Positions 43,263-52,464 of a stretch of DNA of 62,191 nt are shown here, in pieces. Under the pieces are notes generated by a model that was not told where the DNA came from, ran no database searches, and saw only the letters and a program-made list of their open reading frames with translations. The translations under genes were made by a program, and so were the position numbers. The number at the start of each line of letters is the position of its first letter. The stretch's first letter is position 1. This DNA comes from Pigmentiphaga humi (GTDB taxonomy: Bacteria; Pseudomonadota; Gammaproteobacteria; Burkholderiales; Burkholderiaceae_B), in the NCBI RefSeq assembly GCF_900606115.1, contig NZ_UWPJ01000004.1, forward strand, positions 1 through 62,191. The letters run 5' to 3'.

Positions 43263-44816
43263 ATGATGACCTTTCTGCGCCTGATCCGCATCATCCTGGT
43301 CAGCCTCCGCTATGGCCTGGACGAGCTGGTGGTCTCGGGCATCCGCCATCCGGTCACCGAGCGCCTGCTGGTGGTGCTGCGCAAGGGGCGCAAGCTCGAC
43401 ATGCCGCGCGGCATGCGGCTGCGGCTTGCGCTCGAGACCCTGGGTCCGATCTTCGTCAAGTTCGGCCAGGTGCTGTCCACCCGCCGCGACCTGATCCCGG
43501 CCGACATCGCCGACGAACTGGCGCTGCTGCAGGACCGCGTGCCGCCGTTCCCGTCCGATGTGGCGATCGACATCGTCTGCAAGGGGCTGGGCCGCCATCC
43601 GGATCTCGTGTTCGCCAGTTTCGAGCGCCAGCCGGTGGCGTCGGCCTCGATCGCCCAGGTGCATTTCGCGGTGCTGCCCGATGGACGCGACGTCGCGGTC
43701 AAGGTGCTGCGCCCCAACATGGCGCCGCTCATCGACAAAGACCTGCGGCTGATGCGGGCCGCGGCCACGCTGATCGAAAAACTCTCGGCCGACGGCCGGC
43801 GGCTCCGGCCGCGCGAGGTGGTGGCCGAGTTCGACAAATACCTGCACGACGAACTGGACCTGCTGCGCGAGGCCGCCAATTGCAGCCAGCTGCGCCGCAA
43901 TTTCGCGCCGGGCGGGCCGCGCGCCGACATGCTGATCGTGCCCGAGGTGATGTGGGACTACTGCGCCTCCACGGTCTTCACGATGGAGCGCATGCGCGGC
44001 ATTCCGGTCAGCCACGTCGGCCGGCTCATCGAGGCCGGCGTCGACCTCAAGAAGCTGGCGCGCGACGGCGTGGAGATCTGCTTCACGCAGATGTTCGACG
44101 ACGGTTTCTTCCATGCCGACATGCACCCGGGCAACATCTACGTCTCCGACGATCCGCGCACGCTGGGGCAGTACATCGCGCTGGACTTCGGCATCGTCGG
44201 CTCGCTGTCGGAGTTCGACAAGAATTACCTCGCCCAGAACTTCCTCGCTTTCTTCCGGCGCGACTACCGGCAGGTCGCGCGCCTGCACATCGAGTCGGGC
44301 TGGGTGCCGCGCGGCACGCGCGAAGAGGAACTCGAGGGCGCCATCCGCGCCTGCTGCGAACCGTATTTCGACCGCCCGCTGGCCGAGATCTCGCTGGGGC
44401 AGGTGCTGATGCGCCTGTTCCAGACCTCGCGGCGCTTCAACGTCGAAATCCAGCCGCAGCTGGTGCTGCTGCAGAAGACCTTGCTCAACATCGAAGGGCT
44501 GGGGCGCCAGCTGGATCCGTCGCTGGACCTGTGGAAGACCGCCAAGCCCTACCTCGAGCGCTGGATGCACGAGCGCGTCGGCTGGGCCGCGCTGCGCAAC
44601 GGCTTCAAGCGCGAGTCGGAGCAGTGGGCGCAGATGCTGCCCGAGCTTCCCAGGCTGGTGCACCATCAATTGGCGCGGCCCGACCGGTCGGGCGAGACGC
44701 TGGCCGAACTGCAGCGGCTGCGTCTGGCCCAGCAGCAGACCAACCGGCTGATGGCGGCCATTGCCGGCATCCTGGCGGTCGGGGTGGCCGTGGCGCTGTG
44801 GGCGGTGACGCGCTGA
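43263..44816 (+). CDS. ubiB: Ubiquinone biosynthesis regulatory protein kinase-like UbiB
   Basis: A 517-aa ABC1/ADCK-type atypical kinase or ATPase needed for ubiquinone synthesis. The family KxGQ motif is visible as [16 protein letters not shown] near residue 65; the catalytic loop HADMHPGN is near residue 285 and the metal motif is ALDFGIVG near residue 305. One hydrophobic segment at the C-terminus ([20 protein letters not shown]) anchors it in the inner membrane. The ATG at 43263 gives [10 protein letters not shown]; the reading frame is open further upstream but overlaps ubiJ. Confidence 0.95.
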   Translation: MMTFLRLIRIILVSLRYGLDELVVSGIRHPVTERLLVVLRKGRKLDMPRGMRLRLALETLGPIFVKFGQVLSTRRDLIPADIADELALLQDRVPPFPSDVAIDIVCKGLGRHPDLVFASFERQPVASASIAQVHFAVLPDGRDVAVKVLRPNMAPLIDKDLRLMRAAATLIEKLSADGRRLRPREVVAEFDKYLHDELDLLREAANCSQLRRNFAPGGPRADMLIVPEVMWDYCASTVFTMERMRGIPVSHVGRLIEAGVDLKKLARDGVEICFTQMFDDGFFHADMHPGNIYVSDDPRTLGQYIALDFGIVGSLSEFDKNYLAQNFLAFFRRDYRQVARLHIESGWVPRGTREEELEGAIRACCEPYFDRPLAEISLGQVLMRLFQTSRRFNVEIQPQLVLLQKTLLNIEGLGRQLDPSLDLWKTAKPYLERWMHERVGWAALRNGFKRESEQWAQMLPELPRLVHHQLARPDRSGETLAELQRLRLAQQQTNRLMAAIAGILAVGVAVALWAVTR

Positions 44817-44838
44817 GCGCGCCAAGAGCCTGCCGACG

Positions 44839-45744
44839 CTAAACGGCGCTTTGCGGCGCGTCCGACCGCAGCGCCTGGACCAGCGCCCGGGCATGGCCGG
44901 GCAGCGCCGCGAAGTCCCGCGCGCATAGCACCAGCCGGCGGTTCGCCCAGGTTTCGCCGAGCGCCAGCCGGACCAGTTCCGGGTGCCGGCCGCGGCCCAG
45001 GCTGGCGCGCGGCACGATGCCCAGGCCGGCGCCGCGCGCCACCATTCGCACCAGCGCCTCGGCCGTCTCGGCGCGCACGCGCAGCCGCATGCGCCGGCCT
45101 GCGCGCAAGGCGTGGTCCTCCAGGTGCAGGGCCAGCGCGTTGGCCGCGCCCAGCCCCACGTAGTCATGCTCCAGCGTGTCGCCGAAGCGGACCGTGCCGC
45201 GCCCGGCCAGCGGATGGCCTCTGGGCGCGAGCAGGACGAGCGGGTCGTCCCGGAAGGGCGCCCGGGCCAGTCCGGCGAGATCCATGGCGTCCGACACCAC
45301 GCCCAGGTCGGCCACGCCCTCCCGCACCGCCTGCGCCGTGCGGTGGCTGGGATGATGCTGCAGGTCCACGTCCATGTCCGGATGCGCCACCAGGAAATCC
45401 GCCAGCGGTTCCGGCAGGTGCTCGGCCGCGGCCGAACTGTTGGCCCACAGCCTGACCTGGCCGCGCAGCCCGCGCGCGTAGCCGCCCAGGTCGTCCACCA
45501 GCCGGTCGGCCTCTTGCAGCATCAGCCTGGCATGCCGCGCCAATGCCTCCCCCGCCGCCGTAGGCGCCACCCCGCGCCGGCCGCGCTCCAGCAGCGGCGT
45601 ACCCAGCGCCTCCTCCATCTGCCGCAGCCGCGCGCTGCCCGAAGCCAGCGACAAATGCACCCGCTCCGACCCGCCGGTAATACTTCCCGCCGCCACCACA
45701 TGCAGAAAAAGCTGAAGATCCGTCAGATCGAATCGAAACCGCAT
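44839..45744 (-). CDS. LysR-family transcriptional regulator
   Basis: A 301-aa LysR-type regulator with helix-turn-helix in residues 8-62 (DLQLFLHVVAAGSITGGSER, then SLASGSARLRQMEEAL). The effector domain follows. The start at 45744 gives MRFRFDLTDLQL; an in-frame ATG 14 codons upstream is less likely. It is divergent from a TauE/SafE permease gene, with repeat copy D between them, so it may regulate that permease. It converges with ubiB. Confidence 0.88.
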   Translation of the reverse strand: MRFRFDLTDLQLFLHVVAAGSITGGSERVHLSLASGSARLRQMEEALGTPLLERGRRGVAPTAAGEALARHARLMLQEADRLVDDLGGYARGLRGQVRLWANSSAAAEHLPEPLADFLVAHPDMDVDLQHHPSHRTAQAVREGVADLGVVSDAMDLAGLARAPFRDDPLVLLAPRGHPLAGRGTVRFGDTLEHDYVGLGAANALALHLEDHALRAGRRMRLRVRAETAEALVRMVARGAGLGIVPRASLGRGRHPELVRLALGETWANRRLVLCARDFAALPGHARALVQALRSDAPQSAV

Positions 45745-45779
45745 AGCTGCTCCATGTTCAGCCCCCCAAGCTGCCGCCT

Positions 45780-45860
45780 CGGGCACAGCGGATCCGGCTC
45801 AGCCGGGCCGCCGGTGCCGCCCCCTTGAAGGAGGACCGCGTGAGCGGGCAGGGGGTGGAT
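45780..45860 (-). repeat. GC-rich intergenic repeat, copy D
   Basis: Fourth copy, same orientation as C and the most diverged. GCGGATCCGGCTCAGCCGGGCC (45788 onward) is the core; CCGCCCCCTTGAAGGAGGACC follows, then GCAGGGGGTGGATC. It lies in the divergent gap between the LysR and TauE/SafE genes. Confidence 0.65.
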
Positions 45861-45914
45861 CAATGCCTTCCGTAGGCTGGCTTCGGGGAATCCGTCTTCC
45901 CGCCTGTCGCATCC

Positions 45915-46691
45915 ATGATGCAGCATAGCCGCATGAACCTCTTCGATTCAGTGCATCCGGACGGCGCCAGTATGGCGATTCTATTGGTGTTGGCGATCTT
46001 CTTCGTGGCCGGGGCCGTGAAGGGGGTGATCGGACTGGGGCTGCCGACGGTGGCGATGGGCCTGCTCAGCCTGGCTATGGCGCCGCCAGAGGCTGCCGCG
46101 CTGCTCGTCGTGCCGTCCATGGTGACCAACGTCTGGCAATTGGCCGCCGGCGGCCGCTTCATGCCGCTCGCCAAGCGGCTCTGGCCGCTGGTGGCGGGCA
46201 TTTTCGCCGGCACGCTGCTGGGAGCGGCGTGGCTGGGAACGGCCACGCAGCCCTGGGCGCCGCGGGCGCTGGGCATCGCGCTGCTGCTGTATGCCGCGCT
46301 GGGCCTGTCGTCGGTGCGGCTGTCCGTGCCGCGCCGCTTCGAGCGCGGGCTGGGGGCGGCGGCCGGCGCCGTGACCGGGGCCGTTACCGCATGCACCGGT
46401 GTGTTCGTCATTCCGGCCGTGCCTTACCTGCAGGCCTTGGGGCTGGAGAAGGACGAGCTGGTGCAGGCGCTGGGCATCGCTTTCACCGCGTCCACACTGG
46501 CGCTGGCCATCGCCTTGTCGCGCGAGGGCGCGCTCGGGCTGCAGGCGATGACCGCATCGCTCGGCGCCCTGGTGCCCGCCATGGCCGGCATGTGGGCCGG
46601 ACAGCTTCTGCGGCGCCGGATCAGCCCGGCGGCGTTCCGGCGCGGCTTTTTCTGCGGACTCGGCCTGCTCGGGCTGCACCTCTGCATATAG
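45915..46691 (+). CDS. TauE/SafE-family sulfite/sulfonate or organic-acid permease
   Basis: A 258-aa membrane protein with about eight hydrophobic segments and the family GAVKGVIGLGLPTVAM pattern near residue 35. Families of this type export or import sulfite, sulfoacetate or related anions. The start at 45915 is used; ATG at 45933 (MNLFDS) is equally possible. It is divergent from a LysR gene. No further sulfur genes lie nearby. Confidence 0.85.
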   Translation: MMQHSRMNLFDSVHPDGASMAILLVLAIFFVAGAVKGVIGLGLPTVAMGLLSLAMAPPEAAALLVVPSMVTNVWQLAAGGRFMPLAKRLWPLVAGIFAGTLLGAAWLGTATQPWAPRALGIALLLYAALGLSSVRLSVPRRFERGLGAAAGAVTGAVTACTGVFVIPAVPYLQALGLEKDELVQALGIAFTASTLALAIALSREGALGLQAMTASLGALVPAMAGMWAGQLLRRRISPAAFRRGFFCGLGLLGLHLCI

Positions 46692-46783
46692 CGTCGGCAC
46701 GCGCATGCCGGGCGTCTGTGCTTTCGCCTATCCCTGTGCGATACTCGCGCGGTTTTGGCTACCGTTTCGAGGCGCCCGGTATC

Positions 46784-48217
46784 ATGGTGTTCTGGCTCGT
46801 TCTGCTCTACCTGCTGGCTTCCATCGGCATAGGCGTGCTCGCGGCGCGCCGCGTATCGAACGCTGCAGACTACGCGGTGGCCGGCCGTTCCTTGCCCTTG
46901 TACATCGTGATCGCCACCACATTCGCGACCTGGTTCGGCTCGGAAGCCGTGCTCGGGGTGTCGGCGGTGTTCGTGCGCGAGGGCCTCGGGGGCGTGGTCG
47001 AGGACCCCTTCGGCGCGTCGATGTGCCTGGTCCTGGTCGGCGTTTTCTTTGCCGCGCGCCTCTACAAGCACAACCTGCTGACGCTGGGCGATTATTACCG
47101 GGAGCGCTTCGGCACGCTGGTCGAGGTGCTGATGAGCGTGGCGATTGTGGTGTCCTACCTGGGCTGGGTGGCGGCGCAGGTCAAGGCCCTGGGCCTGGTG
47201 TTCCACATGCTCGACCCGGCGGTCTTCTCGCAGACCGGCGGCATGATCATCGGCATGCTGATCGTCATGACCTATACGCTGTTCGGCGGGATGTGGTCGG
47301 TGGCCCTGACCGATTTCTTCCAGATGCTGGTCATCGTCGCGGGGCTGCTCACCATTGCTTATTTCGCGACCGACCTGGCCGGAGGCGTGGGCGTCGTCGC
47401 GCACCAGGCAAGCAGCCACGACCTGCTCAATTTCCTGCCGCCGGCCACGACGCACGACATCCTGTTCTTCTTCGCGGCGCTGGTGACCATGATGCTGGGG
47501 TCCATCCCGCAGCAGGACGTCTACCAGCGCGTCATGTCGTCCAAGGACGTCAAGACCGCCCGCCGCGGCCCCGTCATCGGCGGGCTGCTGTACCTGCTGT
47601 TCGCCTGCATTCCGATGTACATAGGCGTGGCCGCGCTGGGCGTGATGCCCGATACCGTCGCCACCCTGATGCGGGAGGATCCGCAGAAGATCCTGCCTAC
47701 CTTCATCCTGGAGCGCATGCCCGTGGTGGCCCAGGTGTTCTTCTTCGGCGCGCTGCTGTCCGCCATCATGTCCACGGCCTCGGCCACGCTGCTGGCGCCG
47801 TCGACCACCTTCGCCGAAAACATCCTCCGGCATTTCGTGCCGGGCATGTCCGACAAGCGCTTCCTGCTGGCGATGCGCGTGTCGGTGGTGGGGTTCGGCC
47901 TTTGCGTGCTGGTGTTCGCGCTCAATACCTCGGACAGCATTTACGAAATGGTGGCCGGCGCCTATACGGTCACCCTGGTGGGGGCTTTCGTGCCTCTGCT
48001 GATGGGCTTGTACTGGCGGCGCGCCACCACCCAGGGCGCGCTGTTGTCGGCGGTGCTGGGCGTGGCGGCCTGGCTGCTCGTCCGCGCATTCGCCGCGGAA
48101 CAGTTTCCGCCGCAGTTGGCCGGGCTGTTCGCCGGTTTTGCCGGCATGTGGGCCGGCAGCCTTCTGCCGCAGGTGATCCGGGCCCGCAGCCGGCCCGCGC
48201 TGCATCCGGTACTCTAG
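46784..48217 (+). CDS. Sodium:solute symporter (SSS family)
   Basis: A 477-aa inner-membrane transporter with about thirteen membrane segments. SSS features are DYAVAGRSLPLYIVIATTFA near residue 30 and TLGDYYRERFG near residue 95, followed by the TYTLFGGMWSVALTDFFQM segment near residue 165, which are typical of proline/pantothenate/solute Na+ symporters. The substrate is not evident. The start at 46784 is chosen because it begins directly at the first helix; the ribosome-binding site is weak. It follows TauE/SafE by 92 bp. Confidence 0.88.
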   Translation: MVFWLVLLYLLASIGIGVLAARRVSNAADYAVAGRSLPLYIVIATTFATWFGSEAVLGVSAVFVREGLGGVVEDPFGASMCLVLVGVFFAARLYKHNLLTLGDYYRERFGTLVEVLMSVAIVVSYLGWVAAQVKALGLVFHMLDPAVFSQTGGMIIGMLIVMTYTLFGGMWSVALTDFFQMLVIVAGLLTIAYFATDLAGGVGVVAHQASSHDLLNFLPPATTHDILFFFAALVTMMLGSIPQQDVYQRVMSSKDVKTARRGPVIGGLLYLLFACIPMYIGVAALGVMPDTVATLMREDPQKILPTFILERMPVVAQVFFFGALLSAIMSTASATLLAPSTTFAENILRHFVPGMSDKRFLLAMRVSVVGFGLCVLVFALNTSDSIYEMVAGAYTVTLVGAFVPLLMGLYWRRATTQGALLSAVLGVAAWLLVRAFAAEQFPPQLAGLFAGFAGMWAGSLLPQVIRARSRPALHPVL

Positions 48218-48402
48218 GGCCTGCGCGAGGTTTTCTTCAGCGTTGACGGGCCCTGGCAGGCAGCCCAGGCCCGGCGGCCGCGCGCCGCCGGGAAACGCGC
48301 GCAGGTGTCATCGGGGAGTCAAGTTCGCCCGCTACCATGGTTCGCCGAACTTCCGGCGCTCTGGTACGCACCAGCCGCCGGCTCCGACGCGGAGGCTCCG
48401 CC

Positions 48403-49242
48403 ATGCTGTATCCGGAACTATTCAAATCCCTCGAATCCGTTCGGTGGGACATGGAGAAAGACGTTCCCTGGGAACGTTTCGACCCCGGCCTGTTGTCCGA
48501 CGAGCAGGCCAACACCATCAAGATGAACGCCATTACCGAGTGGTCCGCGCTCCCGGCCACCGAGATGTTCCTGCGCGACAACCGCGAAGACAGCGACTTC
48601 AGCGCTTTCATGTCTATCTGGTTCTTCGAAGAGCAGAAGCACTCCCTGGTGCTGCAGGAATACCTGCGGCGTTTCCGGCCCGAACTGCTGCCCACCGAGC
48701 AGGAACTGGACCACGTGCGCTTCGAGTTCGATCCTGCGCCGCCGCTCGAGACGCTCACGCTGCACTTCTGCGGCGAAATCCGGCTCAACCATTGGTACCG
48801 CCGGGCATCGCAGTGGCATACCGAACCGGTCATCCAGGCCATCTACCGGCTGATTTCGCAGGACGAGGCGCGTCATGCGGGCGCCTATCTGCGCTACATG
48901 AGGCGGGCGCTTACCGACCGGGGCAAGGAGCTCGCCGACCAGGCGCGCGCCGCCTTCGCCCGCATCGGCGTGCTGATGGCCTCGGCCAAGCGCACGTCGC
49001 AGGCGCTGCATCCGACCAACCTGCACGTCAACAAGAGCCTGTTTCCCAACGATACCGTGCAGTCGCGCCTGCCCGAGCCGGGGTGGCTGGACCGCTGGCT
49101 GGACCAGCAGATCCAGTTCGACAGGGAGTGGGAAAGCAAGGTCGCCGACCGCATCCTCCACAACATGTCGGTCCTGCTGGGCCGCAGTTTTGCCACGGTG
49201 CAGGATCTGAACCGCTACCGGAAGGAGCTGGCGGGATCCTGA
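48403..49242 (+). CDS. Ferritin-like diiron protein, acyl-ACP desaturase-like
   Basis: A 279-aa soluble protein with two carboxylate-histidine diiron motifs: EEQKH (E76, E77, H80) and DEARH near residue 155, plus isolated Glu residues in ATEMFLRDN (E54) and FCGEIRLNHW. This is the arrangement of acyl-ACP desaturase/AurF-type four-helix bundle oxygenases or desaturases. Length is shorter than plant desaturases. No lipid gene is adjacent, so the substrate is unknown. The ATG at 48403 follows GGAGG at 48391-48395. Confidence 0.8.
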   Translation: MLYPELFKSLESVRWDMEKDVPWERFDPGLLSDEQANTIKMNAITEWSALPATEMFLRDNREDSDFSAFMSIWFFEEQKHSLVLQEYLRRFRPELLPTEQELDHVRFEFDPAPPLETLTLHFCGEIRLNHWYRRASQWHTEPVIQAIYRLISQDEARHAGAYLRYMRRALTDRGKELADQARAAFARIGVLMASAKRTSQALHPTNLHVNKSLFPNDTVQSRLPEPGWLDRWLDQQIQFDREWESKVADRILHNMSVLLGRSFATVQDLNRYRKELAGS

Positions 49243-49507
49243 GGCCGCCCGGGCGTCCCCGTCTGCTTTCCTCCGCTCCCTGACGTCCCGATCGTCTGCG
49301 CGCCGCCCGCGCGGCGGCGTGGCGGTGCCGAAATCCGGTCCCGCCACGCCGTAGCGTTCCACCGTTTCGTTCCCCCCATCCCCCGGTTCACACCCGTTCT
49401 TGTCCGCCTGCCTGCCTGCATGCGGCGTCGGCCGGTCGCGTCTGCCGCCAGCCCGCCGCATGCCACGGCGCGGCCGCGCATGTTTTCGATTAAGGGTTAA
49501 TGCTTAG

Positions 49508-49535
49508 TCGACAGCGGCAGTTCACCGACTATAAT
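49508..49535 (+). promoter_or_regulatory. Sigma-70 promoter of the accessory operon
   Basis: TCGACA (49508-49513) and a perfect TATAAT (49530-49535) are 16 bp apart, giving transcription start near 49542. This is the best consensus promoter seen in the window and precedes the DUF35 gene by 45 bp. Confidence 0.7.
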
Positions 49536-49540
49536 TTTCA

Positions 49541-49572
49541 TTAAACAGAATTTATTTCCGTTAAATGGAATT
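49541..49572 (+). promoter_or_regulatory. Tandem direct repeat at the transcription start, candidate operator
   Basis: TTAAACAGAATT (49541-49552) and TTAAATGGAATT (49561-49572) agree at 10 of 12 bases and are 20 bp apart start to start, that is two DNA turns. They cover the expected transcription start and the ribosome-binding region, so a repressor bound there would block the operon. No regulator gene is adjacent. Confidence 0.5.
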
Positions 49573-49580
49573 ACGAAAAC

Positions 49581-50048
49581 ATGAGTGACGACATTGCCGA
49601 TTTCAGGTCGGGAGCCGCAGTGCCTCCCGGCGGTACGCCGAACAGCGATCTGGCGCGTCTGGACGACGCGCAGTTCCTGGTGCGCGACGGACAGACCATG
49701 CTCAAAGGGAGTGTGTCGCGGTCATCGGGGCGGGCAGCCTTCCCCGAGCGGGAAACCTGCCTGGTGACGGGGGCGCGCGACATGGAGCCGGCGACTTTCG
49801 GGCCGCGCGGTACGCTCTATTCGTTTTCGACAGTGCACGTATCGGCCAGCCGCCCGACGCCGTACACCATCGGCTATGTGGATCTGGACGACGACGTCCG
49901 GGTGCTGGCCGAGGTGCGCGCGCCGGCCGGGGAGCTGTCCTGCGACCTGCCCGTGGTGCTGGCCAACGACGGCCAGTCCTGGTTCGCGGTGCCGGAGGCG
50001 GCCCCGCGGGAAACGATGCCGCGCGGCGGCAGGGAGGGTATGCAATGA
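49581..50048 (+). CDS. DUF35/Zn-ribbon OB-fold protein with degenerate zinc ribbon
   Basis: A 155-aa acyl-CoA-associated OB-fold protein of the type that pairs with thiolases. The OB-fold is recognisable at about residues 72-120 (GPRGTLYSFSTVHVSASRPT and YTIGYVDLDDDVRVLAEV). The usual two C-x-x-C pairs are reduced to one cysteine (ETCLVTGARDMEP), so the ribbon probably binds no zinc. It overlaps the thiolase gene in ATGA (50045-50048), consistent with a complex with it. Confidence 0.75.
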   Translation: MSDDIADFRSGAAVPPGGTPNSDLARLDDAQFLVRDGQTMLKGSVSRSSGRAAFPERETCLVTGARDMEPATFGPRGTLYSFSTVHVSASRPTPYTIGYVDLDDDVRVLAEVRAPAGELSCDLPVVLANDGQSWFAVPEAAPRETMPRGGREGMQ

Positions 50049-51229
50049 GCGCCGCCGCGAATGGAACGGGGGGCAGCCCCGTCACGCAGGCCTGCATCGT
50101 CGGCGCCGCCATGATTCCCATGGGCAAGTACCGCGATTCCAGCTACGCCGGACTGGCCGTGCCGGCCATCCTGAATGCGCTGAGGTCGGCCGGCCTGGCT
50201 CCCGCCGACGTGCAGGCCGTCGTCTGCGGCCATGCGTTCGGCGGCATGCTCGCAGGCCAGCGCATCGTCAAGGAAATCGGCATCGGCACGGTGCCCGTGG
50301 TCAACGTGGACAACGCCTGCTCGGGCGGTGCGAGCGCATTGCATCTGGCGTGGAAGGACGTGACGGCAGGACGCTACGACGTGGTGCTGGTGGTCGGAGT
50401 GGACAAGCTCACCCAGTTCGGCGGCGGGACGCTGCCGCTGGTGGCCGAGGACCCGGAGGTGCGCGCGGGCATGGTCATGCCCGCCCTGTATGCCATGCGG
50501 GCGCAGCGCTACATGCACGAGCGCGGCGTGGGCGCGGACGTGCTGGCCGGGGTCAGCGTCAAGGCGCGCCGCCATGGGGCCCGCAATCCTTACGCGCAGT
50601 TCCGCAGCGAAGTGTCGGTCCAGGAAGTCCTGCAGTCGCGGCCGATCACCGATCCGCTGACCTTGCTGCAGTGCTGCCCGACCGGTGACGGCGCTGCCGC
50701 CGTGCTGATGGTGTCCGAACGCGTGCGCAAGCGGCTGGGGTTGCCCGCGATCCGCATCGCCGCCTCGGTGCTGCACTCGGGACAGGTCACCGCGGGCTTC
50801 CGCGATATGCTGCGGCCCGAGATTTCCTATCACTCCGCCAGCGACGCCTATGAGGCGGCGGGCTTCGGACCGCAGGACCTCGACGTAGTGGAACTCCACG
50901 ACGCCTTCACGATCGCCGAACTGATCTACTACGAGGCGCTGGGATTGTGCGAAGCGGGCGCTTCGGCCGATTTCCTCGCGGCGGGGCGGTCGACCTATGG
51001 CGGGCAGGTGGTGGTCAACCCCAGCGGAGGCCTGTTGGCCAAGGGGCATCCGGTGGGCGCGAGCGGGGTGGCCCAGGCGGTGGAAATGTTCTGGCAACTG
51101 ACCGGCGCGGCCGGCGCGCGGCAAGTGGAGGGCGCCCGGCTGGGCTTGAGCCACGTGACCGGGGGCGGCATCGCGGGCCTGGACCACGGCGCCTGCACCG
51201 TGCACCTGTACGAGGCGATACGGCCATGA
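50045..51229 (+). CDS. Thiolase-family acyltransferase (SCP2-thiolase type)
   Basis: A 394-aa condensing-fold enzyme. Cys92 in VDNACSGGASALHLA is the nucleophile, HDAFTIAELIYYEAL near residue 285 and NPSGGLLAKGHPVGASGVAQ near residue 325 give the active-site His and the second Cys/His region. It fits the acyl-CoA thiolases that work with DUF35 partners in ring or side-chain degradation. The stop overlaps the CoA-transferase start in ATGA (51226-51229). The acyl substrate is unknown. Confidence 0.88.
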   Translation: MSAAANGTGGSPVTQACIVGAAMIPMGKYRDSSYAGLAVPAILNALRSAGLAPADVQAVVCGHAFGGMLAGQRIVKEIGIGTVPVVNVDNACSGGASALHLAWKDVTAGRYDVVLVVGVDKLTQFGGGTLPLVAEDPEVRAGMVMPALYAMRAQRYMHERGVGADVLAGVSVKARRHGARNPYAQFRSEVSVQEVLQSRPITDPLTLLQCCPTGDGAAAVLMVSERVRKRLGLPAIRIAASVLHSGQVTAGFRDMLRPEISYHSASDAYEAAGFGPQDLDVVELHDAFTIAELIYYEALGLCEAGASADFLAAGRSTYGGQVVVNPSGGLLAKGHPVGASGVAQAVEMFWQLTGAAGARQVEGARLGLSHVTGGGIAGLDHGACTVHLYEAIRP

Positions 51230-52464
51230 CGGGCACCGACGCACGCGCGTCCGGCACGGCGCCGCCGCTGGCGGGCTACCGCATCCTGGACATGACCACC
51301 TTTCTGTCCGGTCCTTTCTGCACGCAGATCCTGGCCGACCTGGGTGCCGAGGTGGTCAAGCTGGAGGCGCCGGAAGGGGACTCCAGCCGCGCCATTCCGC
51401 CGCATTTCGTGGGTGCCGAGAGTGCCTATTACCTGGGCATCAACCGCAGCAAGCGCAGCATCGCGGTCGATCTCAAGAGTCCGGCCGGCCTGGACCTGGT
51501 CAGGCGGCTGATCGGCCAGGCCGACGTGGTGGTGGAGAATTTCCGCCCTGGCGTGCTGGCCCGGATCGGCCTGGACGTGGCCGCGCTGCGGGCCGCCAGC
51601 CCGGGCCTGATCTGGGCGTCGATCAGCGGTTTCGGACAGAGCGGCCCGTGGCGCGACCTGCCCGCCTACGACATGATCGTGCAGGCGCTGTCCGGCGTGA
51701 TGAGCCTGACCGGCCAGCCGGGCCAGCCGGCGGTCAGGCTGGGCATCCCGGCCGGCGATACGGTGGCGGGCATGTATGCGGCGATTGCGATCAATGCCGC
51801 CTTGGCGGACCGGCAGCGCAGCGGCCTGGGGAGAGTGATCGACGTGGCCATGCTCGACTGCCAGTTGGCGATGCTGGCCTACCAGAGCACGTATTCGCTG
51901 GTGGCGGGCGTGACGCCGGAGCCGCAGGGGGCGCGCCACGATTCCATCCCTACCTATCGCTCGTTCGTGGGGCGCGACGGGCGCGAACTGGTCGTGACCG
52001 CCAATACCGAGCGCATGTGGCGCGGCTTGTGCGAAGCGCTGGGGCTGGACGAACTGCCCGGCGATGCGCGCTTTGCCAGCGCGGCCGCGCGGCTGGAGCA
52101 CCGCGGGGCGCTGTGGCCGCTGCTCGAGCGCGCGTTCGCCACGCGCGATGCGCAGGCATGGATAGAGCCGCTGAGGGCGCGCGGCGTCCCCGTGGCGTTG
52201 ATCAAGACCGTGCCCGAGGCGCTTGCCGATGCCCGCCAGGGAGAGCGGGAGATGATCCTGCACCTGGAGGGAGGCGGGCACGCCATCGACGTGGTGGGGA
52301 ATCCGATCAAGTACGCCGGCAGCCGCCAGCAGGCGGCCGGTTATCCGCCCGCATTGGGCGAGCATGCGGCCCAGGTGCTGGCGGACTGGCTGGGCATGGA
52401 CGGCACACAGGTCGCCGCGCTGGGCGATGCCCTGGTCCGCCCCGCGCCGGAGGCCGGATCGTGA
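51226..52464 (+). CDS. CaiB/BaiF family III CoA transferase
   Basis: A 412-aa CoA transferase. The N-terminus has GYRILDMTTFLSGPFCTQIL and LGAEVVKLEAPEGD, followed by NRSKRSIAVDLKSPAG and VVVENFRPGV. The catalytic aspartate is in LPAYDMIVQALSG near residue 145. It would move CoA to or from a carboxylic acid, probably activating the operon's substrate for the thiolase. It is coupled to its neighbours at both ends. The start at 51226 gives MTGTDARASG. Confidence 0.9.
   Translation: MTGTDARASGTAPPLAGYRILDMTTFLSGPFCTQILADLGAEVVKLEAPEGDSSRAIPPHFVGAESAYYLGINRSKRSIAVDLKSPAGLDLVRRLIGQADVVVENFRPGVLARIGLDVAALRAASPGLIWASISGFGQSGPWRDLPAYDMIVQALSGVMSLTGQPGQPAVRLGIPAGDTVAGMYAAIAINAALADRQRSGLGRVIDVAMLDCQLAMLAYQSTYSLVAGVTPEPQGARHDSIPTYRSFVGRDGRELVVTANTERMWRGLCEALGLDELPGDARFASAAARLEHRGALWPLLERAFATRDAQAWIEPLRARGVPVALIKTVPEALADARQGEREMILHLEGGGHAIDVVGNPIKYAGSRQQAAGYPPALGEHAAQVLADWLGMDGTQVAALGDALVRPAPEAGS

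Larger units (their letters stand above)
49243..49580. other. 338-bp gap between diiron gene and accessory operon
   Basis: No gene found. The left part (49243-49470) is GC-rich and featureless to my eye. The right 90 bp is AT-rich and holds the promoter and direct repeats listed separately. Confidence 0.6.
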
